From positions 1 through 64,000 of the forward strand of contig JABXHY010000035.1 in NCBI GenBank assembly GCA_013373375.1: a DNA stretch of 64,000 nucleotides. The letters run 5' to 3'. This document shows, one piece after another, positions 1 through 9,886 of this stretch. Under the pieces are notes generated by a model that was given only the letters and a program-made list of their open reading frames with translations, was not told where the DNA came from and made no database searches. Position 1 is the first letter of the stretch. Each line of letters begins with the position of its first letter. A program made the translations under genes and the position numbers. This DNA comes from Gammaproteobacteria bacterium. GTDB taxonomy: Bacteria; Pseudomonadota; Gammaproteobacteria; Enterobacterales; Kangiellaceae.

Positions 1-547
1 CACGCTCTGCACTGTTTTCATCTTCGATAACACTTCGACGTGAAACAACAACGTTGTTGCGTTTTTGATCAAGCTTGATAACTTTGAACTCAAGCTCTTT
101 GTTTTCTAGGTGAGCGGTGTCACGTAAAGGACGAACGTCAACTAAAGAACCAGGCAAGAATGCACGGATTTTGTTGATTTCAACAGTAAATCCACCTTTA
201 ACTTTGCCAGTAATAACGCCGATGACTTTCTCACCTGCTTCATGTGCTTTCTCAAGCTCTTTCCAAGTTTCGAAACGCTTAGCACGCTCACGAGATAGAC
301 GAGTTTCACCGAAGCCATCTTCAATTGCATCAAGTGCAACTTCAACGGTATCGCCAACTTCAACTTCTAGCTCGCCAGCAGAATTCGTGAATTGGTCGCG
401 CGGAATAACACCTTCCGACTTAAGACCTGCGTTTACAGTTACCATTTCGCTATCGATAGCAACAACAGTACCTGTGATGATTGCGCCTGGACGCATTTCG
501 ACTTCTTGTAGACTCTGTTCAAACAGTTCTGCGAAATTTTCGCTCAT
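1..547 (-). CDS. rpsA: 30S ribosomal protein S1, N-terminal part (runs off the window)
   Basis: The reverse strand from 547 opens with [13 protein letters not shown] and reads without a stop to base 1, so only about the first 182 residues are present. It is absent from the ORF track because it is open-ended. S1 binds mRNA at the 30S subunit through repeated OB-fold S1 domains; the first repeat ([18 protein letters not shown]) and the start of the second ([20 protein letters not shown]) are visible. It lies downstream of cmk on the same strand with a gap of about 135 bp, the usual cmk-rpsA arrangement. Identification is very secure; the C-terminal repeats lie outside the window. Confidence 0.97.
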   Translation of the reverse strand, partial: MSENFAELFEQSLQEVEMRPGAIITGTVVAIDSEMVTVNAGLKSEGVIPRDQFTNSAGELEVEVGDTVEVALDAIEDGFGETRLSRERAKRFETWKELEKAHEAGEKVIGVITGKVKGGFTVEINKIRAFLPGSLVDVRPLRDTAHLENKELEFKVIKLDQKRNNVVVSRRSVIEDENSAER

Positions 548-682
548 TACCTGATTCCTAATTTAAGACTCACGTTTAATTGATGAGTCATTGTTCGTCC
601 AATCATTCTAATCCTGAATGCTCGGGGTCATTAAAATACTTACTCTCGTCCTTGTAGTAAGAGTAACCTTCTAAAAAATGCT

Positions 683-1393
683 TTACATACCAAGCACTTT
701 CTTCGAATATTCAAACACTTGCGAAAACACCTCGTCGATAGACAAATTTGAGCTATCAACGACAAAAGCACCCTCCGCAGGTACCAAAGGAGCCACGGTT
801 CGAGTGCGATCGCGCTCATCGCGCGCTTTTATGCTTTCTAAAAGGGCGCATAGACTAGCATCAATTCCCTTTTGTTTCAACTGCTCAAACCTTCTATTGG
901 CGCGGGTTTCAGCGCTAGCAGTAAGAAAAATTTTGACTGGAGCGTCAGCAAATACAATGGTCCCCATATCGCGTCCATCAGCAATTAATCCGGGAAACTT
1001 TCGAAAGTCTCGCTGTCGTTGCAGCAATGCTGTGCGCACCTCTGGGATTTTTGCCACTTCACTGGCTCGTACCCCGGCTTCATCCGACCGAATTAAGTCC
1101 CCGACGGCTTCACCATCTAATACTGCGACTACCTCTCCAGTTTCTGGCTCGGCTTCAAAGGTTAAAGGTAACGACTCTGCTAGTTGAACTATTTCACCGA
1201 CATTATCTGGGTTAGTCGGGTCAATGTTCGCTCGATGTACTGCGAGCCCAAGCACCCTATAAATAGCGCCTGAGTCTAAAATGGGCCATTGGAGTTCTTG
1301 AGCCATACGAAAAGCAACAGTACCTTTACCTGAACCTGAAGGTCCATCGATAGTAATAACCGGAGGGATTTGACCTGATTGAGTAGCGCTCAT
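683..1393 (-). CDS. cmk: Cytidylate kinase
   Basis: This cytoplasmic kinase phosphorylates CMP and dCMP with ATP in nucleotide salvage and RNA turnover. The 236-residue length is normal for the family. The N-terminal P-loop GPSGSGKGTVA (about residues 17-27) and the DGRDMGT motif near residue 140 are present, as is the RRFEQL lid region. The start at MSATQSGQIPPVITIDG puts the P-loop at the expected distance. It sits between serC and rpsA on the minus strand. In many gammaproteobacteria aroA or ihfB is also close, but neither is seen here. Confidence 0.97.
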   Translation of the reverse strand: MSATQSGQIPPVITIDGPSGSGKGTVAFRMAQELQWPILDSGAIYRVLGLAVHRANIDPTNPDNVGEIVQLAESLPLTFEAEPETGEVVAVLDGEAVGDLIRSDEAGVRASEVAKIPEVRTALLQRQRDFRKFPGLIADGRDMGTIVFADAPVKIFLTASAETRANRRFEQLKQKGIDASLCALLESIKARDERDRTRTVAPLVPAEGAFVVDSSNLSIDEVFSQVFEYSKKVLGM

Positions 1394-1580
1394 CGAATAA
1401 ATAAAATGTGGTTCACTAAAAATGTGGCGCTATTGTACTCAATGATTATTAAAAAGCTAGCGCAACCCTTAAGAACTAGGCGAAATGAAAGAAATATCGC
1501 TAAAAAGCAAACTTTTTTGCAATATTCCTCGGGTCGCAGAATGTGTACCGATACCAGATATTTCCAGTCGTTAGATATTA

Positions 1581-2684
1581 CTAAGCGTTTCTTTGCTCAA
1601 AGGCCTGCATAAATTCGATTAAGGCCTCGACACCCGCGATGGGCATGGCGTTGTACAAACTCGCCCGCATTCCACCAACACTACGGTGACCTTTGAGATA
1701 ACAAAGACCGCAAGATTCCGCCTCAAAAAGAAACTTCTCATTTAAAGACTCATCGGCAAGGATAAAAGGAATATTCATTCTCGAGCGAAACTTAGAAAGG
1801 TTTGGGTTTGAATAAAAGCGACTGTTATCAATAAAGCTGTACAGCATAGACGATCGTTGCTCGGCTCTCTTTGCCATTTCTGCGACACCACCTTGCTGTT
1901 TTATCCAGTCAAACACGAGACCGGCCAAGTACCACGAGTAAGTTGGCGGCGTGTTGTACATGCTGTCATTTTCGGCCATTAATTTATACTGCATCAAGCT
2001 TGGAACGTATTCAGGAACAGAGTTCTCTAAAACATCCTCTCTTACAATAACAATCGATAAACCAGCAGGTCCGATATTCTTTTGAGCACCCGCATAAATA
2101 ACCGAGAAATCTTCAACGTTTATCGGCTGCGATAAGATATTGGACGACATATCAGCAACTAAGCGCCCCTTTGCGACTCCAGGAGTCTCAGGAAACTCAA
2201 TTCCTCCAATAGTTTCATTGGTTGTAAAATGTAAATAATCGAATGAATCGGGTAACCGCCATCGTGACTCAGATTGAATTGAAGTCAGACCATTTTCTTG
2301 TTCAAGTGCAGAAATAACCGATACATCTCCGTACTTCGACGCTTCTGCAATCGCTTTTTTGCCCCAGATTCCAGTATCAACATACACAGCTTTATTTCTT
2401 AGTAAGTTCATCGGTACAGTTGCAAATTGAAATGAGGCGCCGCCTGAGCAGAATAAAACTTTATAGTGCTCAGGAATTGCCATGAGCTCTCTTAAATCAG
2501 CTTCAGCTTTTTCAGCAATTGATAAAAAGTCTTTGCCGCGATGACTAAAGTCCATAACTGAGAGGCCTGTGCCATGCCAGTCAGTGAATTCTTGTTGAGC
2601 TTTGTCCATGACAGCTTTGGGTAACATGGCTGGACCAGCACTAAAGTTATAGGGCGGCCAATTAGAAAGTGATGATTGCGTCAT
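1581..2684 (-). CDS. serC: Phosphoserine aminotransferase
   Basis: SerC is a PLP enzyme that converts 3-phosphohydroxypyruvate to phosphoserine in serine synthesis and also acts in pyridoxine synthesis. The 367-residue protein begins with the family signature YNFSAGPAMLP and contains the PLP-lysine region YAGAQKNIGPAGL (about residues 193-205) and the C-terminal GHRSVGGMRASLYNAM motif. It follows gyrA by 89 bp on the same strand, with a strong hairpin between them. The pheA, hisC and aroA genes that follow serC in Pseudomonas-type clusters are missing, and cmk comes next after 187 bp. Confidence 0.97.
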   Translation of the reverse strand: MTQSSLSNWPPYNFSAGPAMLPKAVMDKAQQEFTDWHGTGLSVMDFSHRGKDFLSIAEKAEADLRELMAIPEHYKVLFCSGGASFQFATVPMNLLRNKAVYVDTGIWGKKAIAEASKYGDVSVISALEQENGLTSIQSESRWRLPDSFDYLHFTTNETIGGIEFPETPGVAKGRLVADMSSNILSQPINVEDFSVIYAGAQKNIGPAGLSIVIVREDVLENSVPEYVPSLMQYKLMAENDSMYNTPPTYSWYLAGLVFDWIKQQGGVAEMAKRAEQRSSMLYSFIDNSRFYSNPNLSKFRSRMNIPFILADESLNEKFLFEAESCGLCYLKGHRSVGGMRASLYNAMPIAGVEALIEFMQAFEQRNA

Positions 2685-2725
2685 TGAATGTGATTACTGT
2701 TGGTCATAAAAAATGAAAGACGAGA

Positions 2726-2759
2726 ATGAGTGAAGAGTAACAGAAAACTCTTCACTCAC
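2726..2759 (-). terminator. Hairpin after gyrA, probable terminator or attenuator
   Basis: A near-perfect inverted repeat, TGAGTGAAGAGT and ACTCTTCACTCA, encloses an 8-nt A-rich loop in the 89 bp between gyrA and serC. On the minus strand the stem is followed by a T-rich but interrupted stretch (TTCTCGTCTTTCATTTTTT). This suggests a weak intrinsic terminator that could set the gyrA to serC read-through ratio. The T tract is imperfect, so the strength is uncertain. Confidence 0.5.
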
Positions 2760-2773
2760 ACGATAACTAAAAG

Positions 2774-5395
2774 TTATTCTTCAGAGGGAGCGTCTTGTGA
2801 CGAGTCGTCACTGACACCTTCTCCACTTTGAAGCTCCTCTTCACCTTGAGCGTCCTCATCAACTGAGTCTAACTCTTCGATTCGCTCGAGACCAACTAAT
2901 GCATCACCTTCATCCAATCGAATTAGGCGAACGCCTTGAGTATTTCGACCCATAACACGCATTTCGTCTACTCGAGTTCTGACTAATGTTCCGTTACTGG
3001 TAATAAGCATTATTTCGTTACCATCCTGACAAGGTACCGCGCTTATCACTTTACCGTTTCGCTCGCTGCAAACAATCGAAATAACACCTTGTCCACCACG
3101 ACCTCGGACAGGATGATCTTCCATCGCAGTACGTTTACCGTATCCGTTTTCTGTTGCAGTAAGGACTTCACCTTCATTAGATGCAACAACTAGAGATACA
3201 ACTTGTTGGCCATCTTGCAATCGCATGCCACGAACACCACGTGCCGTACGCCCCATTGCCCGAACATCTTCTTCACTGAAACGGATAACCTTTCCAGCAT
3301 CACTGAATAACATTAACTGATCGTTTCCAGCAGTGATTACCGTGCCAATTAGACGATCATCGTCATCCAGTCCAACCGCAATAATGCCGCCTTTGCGAGG
3401 ACGTGAGAACTGCTCCAGAGATGTTTTCTTAACGGTGCCCGATGCCATTGCCATGAAAACGTATTTATCTTCATCATACTCATTAACAGGCAATATACTT
3501 GATATTCTCTCTCCTGCTTCTAACGGCAGGACATTCACAATTGGCTTACCACGTGAGCCTCGGCCTGCTTGAGGCAACTCAAAAGTTCTCAACCAATAGA
3601 CTTTTCCAAACGATGAGAAACACAAAATCGTGTCATGGGTACTGCACACTAATAGCTTTTCTATGAAGTCTTCATCTTTCATCTTGGTCGCTGACTTACC
3701 TCGACCACCGCGCCTTTGCGCTTCATAATCTGTCAGTGGTTGATACTTCACATAACCGTGATGCGACAAGGTAACCACAACATCTTCTTCCGTGATTAAA
3801 TCTTCAATTAGTAGATCAGCACTACTGTTGGTAATTTCTGTTCGCCGTTCATCACCAAACTCTTCTCGAATCGCTTCAAGCTCTTCGCGAATAACTTCAA
3901 GCAACCGCTCATTACTTGATAAGATGGCCAATAACTCAGCAATAATGCCTAGTAAGTCTTTGTACTCGCTTATTAATTTTTCGTGCTCAAGGCCGGTTAA
4001 TTTATGTAAACGAAGATCAAGAATAGCTTGTGCTTGTTCAGGAGATAGATAGTAAAGTCCATCTCGGAAACCATAACTGGCATCAAGTCCTTCTGGTCGG
4101 CAAGCGTCAGTTCCCGCTCGCTCCAACATTTCAACGACTTGTCCCGGTGTCCACCCCTTTGCGACTAACTCTTGTTTCGCTTCAGCTGGACTTGGCGAAC
4201 GTTTGATTAAAGCGATGATTTCATCAATGTTCGCTAACGCTATGGCTAAGCCTTCTAATACATGAGCCTTTTCTCGCGCTTTACGTAATTCGAAAATGGT
4301 TCTTCTTGTCACCACTTCACGACGATGCTTCACGAATGCATCGAGCATTTCTTTTAGGTTAAAAATACGTGGCTGATTATTTTCTAACGCAACCATGTTG
4401 ATCCCAAACACGGTTTGCATCTGTGTTTGCGCGTATAAATTGTTTAAAACTACGTCCGGCACTTCGCCCTTACGAAGCTCGATAACCATGCGCATTCCGT
4501 CTTTGTCTGACTCATCGCGTAAGCCAGTAATGCCCTCAAGTTTTTTATCTTTAACTAATTCTGCAATCTTTTCGATGAGACGAGCCTTGTTAACCTGATA
4601 AGGAAGTTCGGTAACAATAATGCTGTCTTTACCCGACCTTTCGTCTGTTTCAATGTGGTGAAGTGAGCGAATATGAATACGGCCGCGACCAGTACGATAA
4701 GCTTCGATAATTCCAGCTCTACCATTAATGATCCCCGCAGTTGGGAAGTCGGGCCCAGGAATATGCTCCATCAACTCAGTAAATTCAATATCAGGGTTGT
4801 CGATTAGAGCTAAGCAACCATTGATAACTTCATTTAAGTTATGTGGCGGAATATTGGTTGCCATACCGACTGCAATACCTGAAGAGCCATTAACCAATAA
4901 GTTCGGCACGCGAGTCGGAAGAACCGTTGGCTCTGATTCACTACCATCGTAGTTTTCTTCAAAATCGACGGTTTCTTTATCAAGATCCGCAAGCAAGCGA
5001 TGCGCCATTTTTGCCATACGAACTTCTGTATAACGCATTGCAGCAGGTGAGTCGCCATCAACTGAGCCGAAGTTTCCTTGTCCATCAACCAGCATGTAAC
5101 GTAACGAAAATGGTTGTGCCATACGAACGATGGTGTCGTATACCGCAGTATCGCCGTGAGGATGGTATTTACCGATGACATCCCCCACCACACGAGCCGA
5201 CTTTTTATAAGGCTTGTTAAAGTCGTTACCCAACTCGTTCATCGCATATAAAACCCGTCGGTGAACAGGCTTTAAACCATCTCGCACATCAGGCAATGCA
5301 CGACCCACAATTACACTCATTGCGTAATCTAAGTAGGAATTTTTTAGCTCGTCTTCGATGTTGATCGGAAGGACTTCTTTAGCAAACTCACCCAT
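2774..5395 (-). CDS. gyrA: DNA gyrase subunit A
   Basis: GyrA is the DNA-cleaving subunit of the A2B2 type II topoisomerase that supercoils DNA. The 873-residue protein has the winged-helix active site with Tyr122 (AMRYTE), the quinolone-resistance region [13 protein letters not shown], the GyrA box QRRGGRGKS near residue 560, and six beta-pinwheel repeats in the C-terminal half. It ends in an acidic tail of about 45 residues. E. coli position 83 is Thr here and position 87 is Asp; Thr83 is the wild-type residue in some gammaproteobacteria. An extended -10 element lies about 65 bp upstream. Confidence 0.98.
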   Translation of the reverse strand: MGEFAKEVLPINIEDELKNSYLDYAMSVIVGRALPDVRDGLKPVHRRVLYAMNELGNDFNKPYKKSARVVGDVIGKYHPHGDTAVYDTIVRMAQPFSLRYMLVDGQGNFGSVDGDSPAAMRYTEVRMAKMAHRLLADLDKETVDFEENYDGSESEPTVLPTRVPNLLVNGSSGIAVGMATNIPPHNLNEVINGCLALIDNPDIEFTELMEHIPGPDFPTAGIINGRAGIIEAYRTGRGRIHIRSLHHIETDERSGKDSIIVTELPYQVNKARLIEKIAELVKDKKLEGITGLRDESDKDGMRMVIELRKGEVPDVVLNNLYAQTQMQTVFGINMVALENNQPRIFNLKEMLDAFVKHRREVVTRRTIFELRKAREKAHVLEGLAIALANIDEIIALIKRSPSPAEAKQELVAKGWTPGQVVEMLERAGTDACRPEGLDASYGFRDGLYYLSPEQAQAILDLRLHKLTGLEHEKLISEYKDLLGIIAELLAILSSNERLLEVIREELEAIREEFGDERRTEITNSSADLLIEDLITEEDVVVTLSHHGYVKYQPLTDYEAQRRGGRGKSATKMKDEDFIEKLLVCSTHDTILCFSSFGKVYWLRTFELPQAGRGSRGKPIVNVLPLEAGERISSILPVNEYDEDKYVFMAMASGTVKKTSLEQFSRPRKGGIIAVGLDDDDRLIGTVITAGNDQLMLFSDAGKVIRFSEEDVRAMGRTARGVRGMRLQDGQQVVSLVVASNEGEVLTATENGYGKRTAMEDHPVRGRGGQGVISIVCSERNGKVISAVPCQDGNEIMLITSNGTLVRTRVDEMRVMGRNTQGVRLIRLDEGDALVGLERIEELDSVDEDAQGEEELQSGEGVSDDSSQDAPSEE

Positions 5396-5459
5396 AAACG
5401 AAAAAACCTTGTTTTTCAGTTAGTTATTATCAATTGACTAATCCTTGCACAAGCCGGTG

Positions 5460-5468
5460 ATTATACCA
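5460..5468 (-). promoter_or_regulatory. Extended -10 promoter element for gyrA
   Basis: On the minus strand the sequence TGGTATAAT is a consensus -10 hexamer preceded by the TGn extension. It lies 65-73 bp upstream of the gyrA start. No good -35 hexamer is seen at 17 bp, as is usual for extended -10 promoters. Confidence 0.55.
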
Positions 5469-5670
5469 CAATGAGCGATGTAGTAGCGAAAAAAATATCG
5501 CTTTTGAGCTGCTTTTCGGAGAGGTAAATAACCTGCCAAATCAAATCGTTCAAATATTCATCAAATAATGAATTACGAAGAGAAAATTAGTGATCAGATA
5601 GTGATTTTTGTTTTGTTATAAAACATTCAGACATCACGTTGAATCAACTGTCTAATTTCGAAATAACCAA

Positions 5671-5679
5671 TGGTATACT
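5671..5679 (+). promoter_or_regulatory. Extended -10 promoter element for mtaD-ubiG-mupP
   Basis: TGGTATACT matches an extended -10 element and lies 31 bp upstream of the mtaD start. No convincing -35 is present. The other sequence between gyrA and mtaD (5396-5709, 314 bp) shows only this element and the divergent gyrA -10; I see no further gene or RNA in it. Confidence 0.45.
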
Positions 5680-5709
5680 TCGCGCAAAATTTAAAAGCTA
5701 AGGGCGCTT

Positions 5710-7026
5710 ATGTCTCAGTCAATTGATCAACTCATTTTTGCAAAATGGATATTCACAGCAGACCACAATTCTGAAGTGTTGGAAAACTATGGGATCGCCA
5801 TTCACGACGGAAAAATTATCGATGTCGATCAACACGAAAACTTAAAATCCAATTATTCAGCAAAACAAGAATTCAACTTAACCGAGCACATTTTAGTGCC
5901 TGGATTTATAAATGCTCACACTCATGCTGCAATGAATCTACTCAAAGGCTATGCGAATGATCTACCTTTAATGACCTGGCTCGAACAACATATCTGGCCT
6001 GCTGAAGGAAAATGGATGAGCGACGAGTTTGTTTATCAGGGTACTAAGCTCGCGATAGCGGAAATGTTAAAAGGAGGCACAACCTGCTTTAATGACATGT
6101 ATTTTATGCCTCACCAAACAGCAGAGGCGGCATTAGACACAGGCATAAGAACAAATGTGGGACTTACCGTGCTCGATTTTCCAACCAAGTGGGGAAAAGA
6201 CGCTGACGATTACATTACCAAGGGTTTAGAAGTTTATGACCAATACAAACATCATCCGACCATAAATTTCAGCTTTGCACCCCATGCCCCCTATACAGTA
6301 TCCGATGAGCCGCTCAAGAAAATTGCCACGTTAGCATCACAACTGGATCTAACGATTCAAATGCATATGCATGAAACACAACATGAAGTTACCGAAGCTT
6401 TAAAAAATACTGGGCAACGACCATTAGCACGCTTACACCAACTGGGTTTACTCTCTCCAAGATTTCAAGCCGTGCATATGACGGCTTTAGATGAACAAGA
6501 CATCGAATTAGCTGCGAATGAAGGTATTCATTTGATTCACTGCCCGGAATCTAATATGAAATTGGCCAGTGGCATTTGCCCTATCGACGCAGTTAATCAA
6601 GCTGGAATCAACATCGCTCTAGGCACCGATGGAAGTGCAAGCAACAATGATCTCGATATGATCGGCGAAATGCGATCTGCAGCGCTTCTGGCAAAAGTAG
6701 GCTCCGGTAAAGCCGACTGCTTCTCTGCTAAACAAGTATTAGCCGCGGCCACTCTCGGAGGAGCGAAAGCACTCGGTATTGACGAACTGTGCGGAAGTAT
6801 CGAGCAAGGTAAGTTTGCCGATTTATGTGCCGTTGACTTAAGCCACATTGCAACACAACCAGTATTCGATCCTGTTTCTCAATTGGTGTACAGTGCTTCA
6901 CGAGATCAGGTCTCTCATGTTTGGACGAGTGGAAAACTTCAAGTCGAAAATTTTAAACTTAAACATATCGATGAGAACGAATGTCGAAGTATTGCTGATC
7001 ATTGGCGTGAAAAATTAAAAAACTGA
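5710..7026 (+). CDS. mtaD: 5-methylthioadenosine/S-adenosylhomocysteine deaminase (TRZ/ATZ amidohydrolase)
   Basis: The 438-residue protein belongs to the metal-dependent amidohydrolase superfamily. It carries the first metal motif GFINAHTHAAM (about residues 64-74), the HMHET motif near residue 218, a third His in AVHMTA, and the catalytic Asp in LGTDGSASNN. Family relatives deaminate methylthioadenosine to methylthioinosine in purine and methionine salvage; the Pseudomonas homologue in the same gene order has that role. It is followed 42 bp later by ubiG, so the three genes mtaD-ubiG-mupP probably form an operon. The precise substrate is inferred from synteny. Confidence 0.85.
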   Translation: MSQSIDQLIFAKWIFTADHNSEVLENYGIAIHDGKIIDVDQHENLKSNYSAKQEFNLTEHILVPGFINAHTHAAMNLLKGYANDLPLMTWLEQHIWPAEGKWMSDEFVYQGTKLAIAEMLKGGTTCFNDMYFMPHQTAEAALDTGIRTNVGLTVLDFPTKWGKDADDYITKGLEVYDQYKHHPTINFSFAPHAPYTVSDEPLKKIATLASQLDLTIQMHMHETQHEVTEALKNTGQRPLARLHQLGLLSPRFQAVHMTALDEQDIELAANEGIHLIHCPESNMKLASGICPIDAVNQAGINIALGTDGSASNNDLDMIGEMRSAALLAKVGSGKADCFSAKQVLAAATLGGAKALGIDELCGSIEQGKFADLCAVDLSHIATQPVFDPVSQLVYSASRDQVSHVWTSGKLQVENFKLKHIDENECRSIADHWREKLKN

Positions 7027-7068
7027 ATTTAAGATAAAGTGACTCTAGTTTGAATAAGCGAAATAACT

Positions 7069-7803
7069 ATGAATAATCAAAATTCAAATAGCAAAGCGAA
7101 TGTCGATGCCGACGAGATAAAAAAATTTGAACAACTTGCCGATCGTTGGTGGGATAAAACAAGTGAATTCAAACCACTGCACGATATAAATCCACTTCGA
7201 GTCGACTTTATCGTACAGCAAGTTTCTGGAGTCGAAGGAAAGCGGATTCTTGATGTCGGCTGCGGCGGTGGCATTTTAGCAGATGCATTAAGCCAACTTG
7301 GCGCAGAAGTCACCGGTATTGATATGGGAGAAGCGCCACTCAATGTTGCCAAGCTGCACCAACTCGAGAGCGGACAGTCAGTTGAATATAAGCAAATTAC
7401 TGCAGAAGAGCTAGCGGAACAACAACCCGAGTCTTTCGACATAGTCACTTGTCTTGAGATGCTGGAACATGTTCCTGATCCATCCTCAATTGTTCGAGCT
7501 TGTCATAAATTAGTTAAGCCAAGTGGCGATGTGTTTTTTTCTACAATCAACCGCAATCCAAAAAGTTTTTTGATGGCCATTGTTGGTGCAGAATATATTC
7601 TAAACATGTTACCGAAAGGCACTCACGAATACGCAAAGTTTATCCGCCCTTCAGAACTTGATCGCTGGGCCAGAGACAATCAACTGAAATTAAAAAATAT
7701 GACCGGTATGCATTACAACCCTATTACCAAACAATACTGGCTATCTCCGAAAAATGTCGATGTTAATTATCTGTGCCATTATCAAAAATCATTGTGCAAT
7801 TAA
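7069..7803 (+). CDS. ubiG: Ubiquinone biosynthesis O-methyltransferase
   Basis: UbiG carries out both O-methylations of the ubiquinone ring using SAM. The 244-residue protein has the N-terminal family segment [10 protein letters not shown], motif [13 protein letters not shown] (about residues 61-72), and the post-motif [11 protein letters not shown]. Length and motifs match the family. It is flanked by mtaD upstream and mupP 13 bp downstream, which suggests co-transcription. Confidence 0.96.
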   Translation: MNNQNSNSKANVDADEIKKFEQLADRWWDKTSEFKPLHDINPLRVDFIVQQVSGVEGKRILDVGCGGGILADALSQLGAEVTGIDMGEAPLNVAKLHQLESGQSVEYKQITAEELAEQQPESFDIVTCLEMLEHVPDPSSIVRACHKLVKPSGDVFFSTINRNPKSFLMAIVGAEYILNMLPKGTHEYAKFIRPSELDRWARDNQLKLKNMTGMHYNPITKQYWLSPKNVDVNYLCHYQKSLCN

Positions 7804-7816
7804 GCGCGGGAATTAA

Positions 7817-8491
7817 ATGCAAACTCTAACTCGACCCGCTTCGGTTTTATTTGACTTAGACGGAACTCTTGCCGATACAGCGCTTGACCTTGGTGAAGCG
7901 CTCAATAACCTTCTTTCTTCACAAGGTAAAGCAACATTGGCATTTTCGGACATTCGTCCTTTAGTATCGAAAGGGGCTCCGGGATTACTTAAACTTGGGT
8001 TCGACTTAGATCCAGGCGATCCATTTTATGAGCAGTTAAGAGAACGCTTATTGCATATTTATCAAATGAACATTTGTCGAAAAACTTGTTTGTTTGATGG
8101 ACTGGAAAAATCGCTAACAATACTCGAGCAACATTCTATTCCTTGGGGAATCGTAACCAATAAGCCTGGTTTTTTGACCGATTACCTCCTTACAAAATTG
8201 AAACTTCCAAATAGACCATCAGTGGTAGTGAGCGGCGACACTTTCGAACAGAAAAAGCCACATCCAATGCCACTTTTAGAAGCTGTAAAAAAAATCGGCG
8301 TTGATGCCAATAAAACTTGGTACGTGGGCGACGACCGCAGAGATATGGAAGCAGCAAAAGCAGCTACTATGCCAGCCATTGCTGCTTTATGGGGTTACAT
8401 TCCAGAAGATGACGATCCGAAAAGCTGGCCTGCAGATTATTACTGCAAAACCAGCGAGAGTTTTCTAAAACTAATTGAGTCTGTTCTCTAA
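7817..8491 (+). CDS. mupP: HAD phosphatase, probable N-acetylmuramic acid 6-phosphate phosphatase
   Basis: This 224-residue HAD hydrolase has motif I DLDGTLADT, motif II Thr in IVTNKPG, and motif III/IV KPHPMPL...GDDRRDM. It is related to phosphoglycolate phosphatase, but its position directly after ubiG is that of MupP in Pseudomonas, which dephosphorylates MurNAc-6-phosphate in peptidoglycan recycling. The assignment to MupP rather than Gph rests on synteny. In Pseudomonas yciK follows directly; here yciK lies about 6.3 kb further on. Confidence 0.78.
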   Translation: MQTLTRPASVLFDLDGTLADTALDLGEALNNLLSSQGKATLAFSDIRPLVSKGAPGLLKLGFDLDPGDPFYEQLRERLLHIYQMNICRKTCLFDGLEKSLTILEQHSIPWGIVTNKPGFLTDYLLTKLKLPNRPSVVVSGDTFEQKKPHPMPLLEAVKKIGVDANKTWYVGDDRRDMEAAKAATMPAIAALWGYIPEDDDPKSWPADYYCKTSESFLKLIESVL

Positions 8492-8537
8492 AGTCGAAGT
8501 TTTTACATTCAAATTTTTGATTTTTAGACTACCAAAC

Positions 8538-9731
8538 TTAACCACAAACTTTTTTCAGAGCCTGCGCCACATACTCTAGACATTGAGTATTTAATCCTGC
8601 GACATTTATTCGGCTCGAATCTGCCATGTAAATACTAAAATCATTTCTTAACTGAGTGACCTGCTCTTTCGAAATACCCAGGTAAGAAAACATTCCTTTT
8701 TGCTCAGTAATAAAGTCAAAATTTTGAGATACTCCCTGCGCTTTTATTTGCTCGAGCAATCCATGTCGCAAACTTTTTACTCGCGTTGCCATTGCATCGA
8801 GCTCTTCTTTCCACTCTCTATTTAATGCTTCGTTATGTAATACGATATCTACCAAAAAACCACCGTACGCTGGAGACATCGAATAGTTGGCTCGCGCAAC
8901 GTCTTGAATTTGAGTTTGAATAGCCTTTGCTGTTTGAGCTGACTCAGTTTGAATGAGTAAACAACCTGTTCGCTCTCGATACAAACCAAAGTTTTTTGAG
9001 CAAGACGTTGCAATAACCATTTCCGGGACTCGCTCTGATAAATAACGAACGCCAGCAACATCTTCTTCCAAGCCATCACCCAATCCCTGATAAGCGATAT
9101 CAACATAAGGAATAAAACCGGTTTCAAGAGCCCTCTCGGTAATTGTTTTCCAATGGTCAAAGGACAAGTCAGCACCAGTTGGGTTGTGACAGCATCCATG
9201 CAACAGGACAACATCATTCGGTCCAAGTTTAGCGAGCTGCTCATCCATTGCATCAAAATTAACGGCACCCGTCGATGTGTCAAAGTATGGATAGGTTTTA
9301 ATCGTCAAACCCGCAGAACGAATCAAAGGAATGTGATTGGCCCAAGTCGGGTCACTTACCCAGACTGTGAAGTCACTATTGAGACGCTTTAAAAATTCCG
9401 AGCCGACTCTCAAGGCACCGCAACCACCAGGTGTTTGAATCGCGGCGATACGATTATCTTTAATCGTCGCAGAGTCATTTCCCAGCACTAACCCTTTTAT
9501 TCCTTCAACAAACCCAGGAACCCCAACAGGACCTATATAAGTCTTTGAGTCTTCTTGGTCTAAATGCATCTGCTGAGCTTTTTGAACTGCCTTCATAATT
9601 GCGGTATGGCCTGCTTCATCTCGATATACACCCACTCCCAAATCTACTTTTTTAGGATTAGTATCATCTCGAAACATAGAGATCAGTCCCAACAAAGAGT
9701 CCGCAGGTAATTCAGGTAATCGATCAAACAT
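8538..9731 (-). CDS. Aspartate/aromatic amino acid aminotransferase (class I PLP)
   Basis: The enzyme transfers an amino group between aspartate or aromatic amino acids and 2-oxo acids. The ORF track starts at 9884, but the family N-terminus MFDRLPELPADSLLGL begins at the ATG at 9731, giving 397 residues; the extra 51 residues upstream are unlike any family member. Visible are GVGVYRDEAG, the HGCCHNPTGADL motif, the Tyr of VDIAYQGLGDG, the PLP lysine in TSCSKNFGLYRERTG, and the C-terminal Arg in SSRINVAGL. AspC and TyrB cannot be separated by eye. It stands convergent to mupP and 155 bp after pdsS. Confidence 0.92.
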   Translation of the reverse strand: MFDRLPELPADSLLGLISMFRDDTNPKKVDLGVGVYRDEAGHTAIMKAVQKAQQMHLDQEDSKTYIGPVGVPGFVEGIKGLVLGNDSATIKDNRIAAIQTPGGCGALRVGSEFLKRLNSDFTVWVSDPTWANHIPLIRSAGLTIKTYPYFDTSTGAVNFDAMDEQLAKLGPNDVVLLHGCCHNPTGADLSFDHWKTITERALETGFIPYVDIAYQGLGDGLEEDVAGVRYLSERVPEMVIATSCSKNFGLYRERTGCLLIQTESAQTAKAIQTQIQDVARANYSMSPAYGGFLVDIVLHNEALNREWKEELDAMATRVKSLRHGLLEQIKAQGVSQNFDFITEQKGMFSYLGISKEQVTQLRNDFSIYMADSSRINVAGLNTQCLEYVAQALKKVCG

Positions 9732-9886
9732 TTTCTCACAGCTCCATAAAGCAACATTTTCCGTTATTGTACCTTTCAGAGTGGACAGCACGCCAGCCTT
9801 TCGAGGTCTGATTTTCGGCCTTATTCCAAATAGCTCTCTATAAAAAGCAGTTGAGTGATTCAGGCAAATGGAAGAGTTGAGCAATA

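Noticed and set aside
678-1187. 169-aa plus-strand ORF over cmk
   Set aside because: It is the complement of a clear cytidylate kinase and has no family features; a shadow frame.
1379-1612. 77-aa ORF in the cmk-serC gap
   Set aside because: No ribosome-binding site, overlaps both neighbours and has no recognisable features.
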